A stretch of 8,502 bases of DNA from the NCBI GenBank assembly GCA_027077185.1, contig JALTGJ010000321.1, positions 1-8,502 on the forward strand. The letters are read 5' to 3'. The position numbers and the translations under genes are program-made. This DNA is from Spirochaetales bacterium. GTDB lineage: Bacteria; Spirochaetota; Spirochaetia; B11-G9. This document shows positions 7,704 to 8,502 of this stretch, piece by piece. Positions within the stretch are counted from its first letter, which is position 1; each line of letters begins with the position of its first letter. The notes beneath the pieces are model-generated. The model was given only the letters and a program-made list of their open reading frames with translations, was not told the DNA's origin and did no database searches.

Positions 7704-7733
7704 TTATATATTTTTAAAATATCAACAGAAGTC

Positions 7734-8502
7734 TTATTCCGGGCCATAACCTTTATAGTTTTTTACTACAATTTCACCTGAAATTATTTTTTTCTTAAGT
7801 TCGGTAATCCTGGTTAATATATCTTCTGGGAATTTATCCCCAAGTGAAGCTTTTATTACACTCATATCCGTTAAACTAACCCCATTATCAGCAATTGTTA
7901 AATATTCTCTTGATCCACCCTTAAAAGTACCATCAACAACAGACTTGATCAGAAGATAAGTAGCTGAATCTACTCTTTTTAGCATAGATGTAATTACAGA
8001 ACCTGGTTTATCATTATCCTGATTCAAGTCAACACCTATAGCAAATTTTCCTGCTTCAGCAGCTGCTTCAAGAATACCTGTTCCTGTTCCTGAAGCTACA
8101 TTCATTACAATATCTGCACCCTGCTGATACTGTGCAAGTGTCAATTCTTTTCCTTTTAATGGATCATTCCATGCACCTGCAAATGATTGAAGAATAGTAA
8201 TATTTGGATCTATATATTTGGCACCCTGCTCATATCCAATGAAAAAGTCATGTAATACAGGAATATCCATACCACCAACCCAGCCAATAACATTATCATC
8301 GTTAATACCATCAATTTCTGATCTCTTAGTAAACATTGCTGCTACCGCACCAGCAAGAAACGAACCCTGATTTTGAGCAAAACTAACAGAAACAATATTA
8401 TCACCTTCTACGGTTGTATCAATAATTGCAAATTTGACATCAGGATAACTTGAACAATATTCTTTCATATATTCCTGAAAGTTGGATGAAGAACAAATAA
8501 CT
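7734..8502 (-). CDS. BMP/PnrA-family substrate-binding protein of the ABC importer, N-terminus beyond the window
   Basis: This is the extracytoplasmic substrate receptor for the transporter. The frame is open past the internal ATG at 8468 to the right edge (11 more codons, beginning VICSSSNFQEY), so that Met is internal and the gene is partial. 255 codons are visible; the family is about 330-360 aa, and the missing part should hold the signal peptide and lipobox. Family blocks present: YPDVKFAIID, SFAQNQGSFLAGAVAA, GWVGGMDIPVLHDFFIGYEQG-like block (about 73-92 of the visible part), GAWNDPLKGKELTLAQYQQGAD, GVDLNQD (156-162) and TSMLKRVD (171-178). The Asp of GVD and Lys of MLK correspond by recollection to positions that bind the nucleoside in treponemal PnrA; they are also common across the family, so they support a PnrA-like pocket but do not prove a nucleoside ligand. 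The stop TAA is at 7736-7734, followed by a hairpin. Confidence 0.93.
   Translation of the reverse strand, partial: VICSSSNFQEYMKEYCSSYPDVKFAIIDTTVEGDNIVSVSFAQNQGSFLAGAVAAMFTKRSEIDGINDDNVIGWVGGMDIPVLHDFFIGYEQGAKYIDPNITILQSFAGAWNDPLKGKELTLAQYQQGADIVMNVASGTGTGILEAAAEAGKFAIGVDLNQDNDKPGSVITSMLKRVDSATYLLIKSVVDGTFKGGSREYLTIADNGVSLTDMSVIKASLGDKFPEDILTRITELKKKIISGEIVVKNYKGYGPE

Noticed and set aside
7734..8468. Binding protein read as a complete 244-aa protein starting at the ATG at 8468.
   Set aside because: The frame stays open to the window edge with family-like sequence, and a start there would lack a signal peptide; the Met is internal.

Overview
The window is a single block of co-directional genes, all on the minus strand. 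It is AT-rich, with strong GGAGG-type ribosome binding sites and compact, overlapping genes. This suggests a low-GC bacterium, most likely a member of the Bacillota (a clostridial or Halanaerobium-like anaerobe). The assignment is an inference from composition and protein style, and other low-GC phyla are possible.

Read in the direction of transcription (right to left), the layout is: (1) the C-terminal three quarters of a BMP/PnrA-family substrate-binding lipoprotein, cut by the right edge; (2) a 112-bp gap with a GC-capped hairpin and an AT-rich palindrome; (3) a double-domain ABC ATPase; (4) and (5) two membrane permeases of the BPD_transp_2 family; (6) an M20-family metallo-amidohydrolase of 422 aa; (7) a 248-aa glutamine-amidotransferase-like protein of the PF07090 type; (8) a second, different M20 amidohydrolase of 383 aa; (9) a LacI/GalR-type repressor starting at TTG and running off the left edge. 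Genes 3 to 6 overlap their neighbours by 8, 14 and 13 bp. The remaining gaps are 16 to 43 bp, so ATPase to repressor looks like one transcriptional unit. The main promoter probably lies upstream of the binding-protein gene, outside the window.

The importer has the architecture and subunit sizes of the nucleoside transporters called NupNOPQ in Bacillus subtilis and BmpA-NupABC in Lactococcus. What follows it is not a nucleoside salvage set: no nucleoside hydrolase, phosphorylase, deaminase or kinase is visible. Instead there are two zinc-type amidohydrolases with complete metal-ligand sets and an unassigned amidotransferase-fold protein. The simplest model is a LacI-controlled uptake and breakdown pathway for a compound with one or more amide, N-acyl or ureido bonds. 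The compound is taken up by the BMP transporter and cleaved in the cytoplasm by the two M20 enzymes, with the PF07090-like protein in an unknown role. The substrate cannot be read from the sequence. No RNA genes, mobile elements, CRISPR arrays or plus-strand genes were seen.
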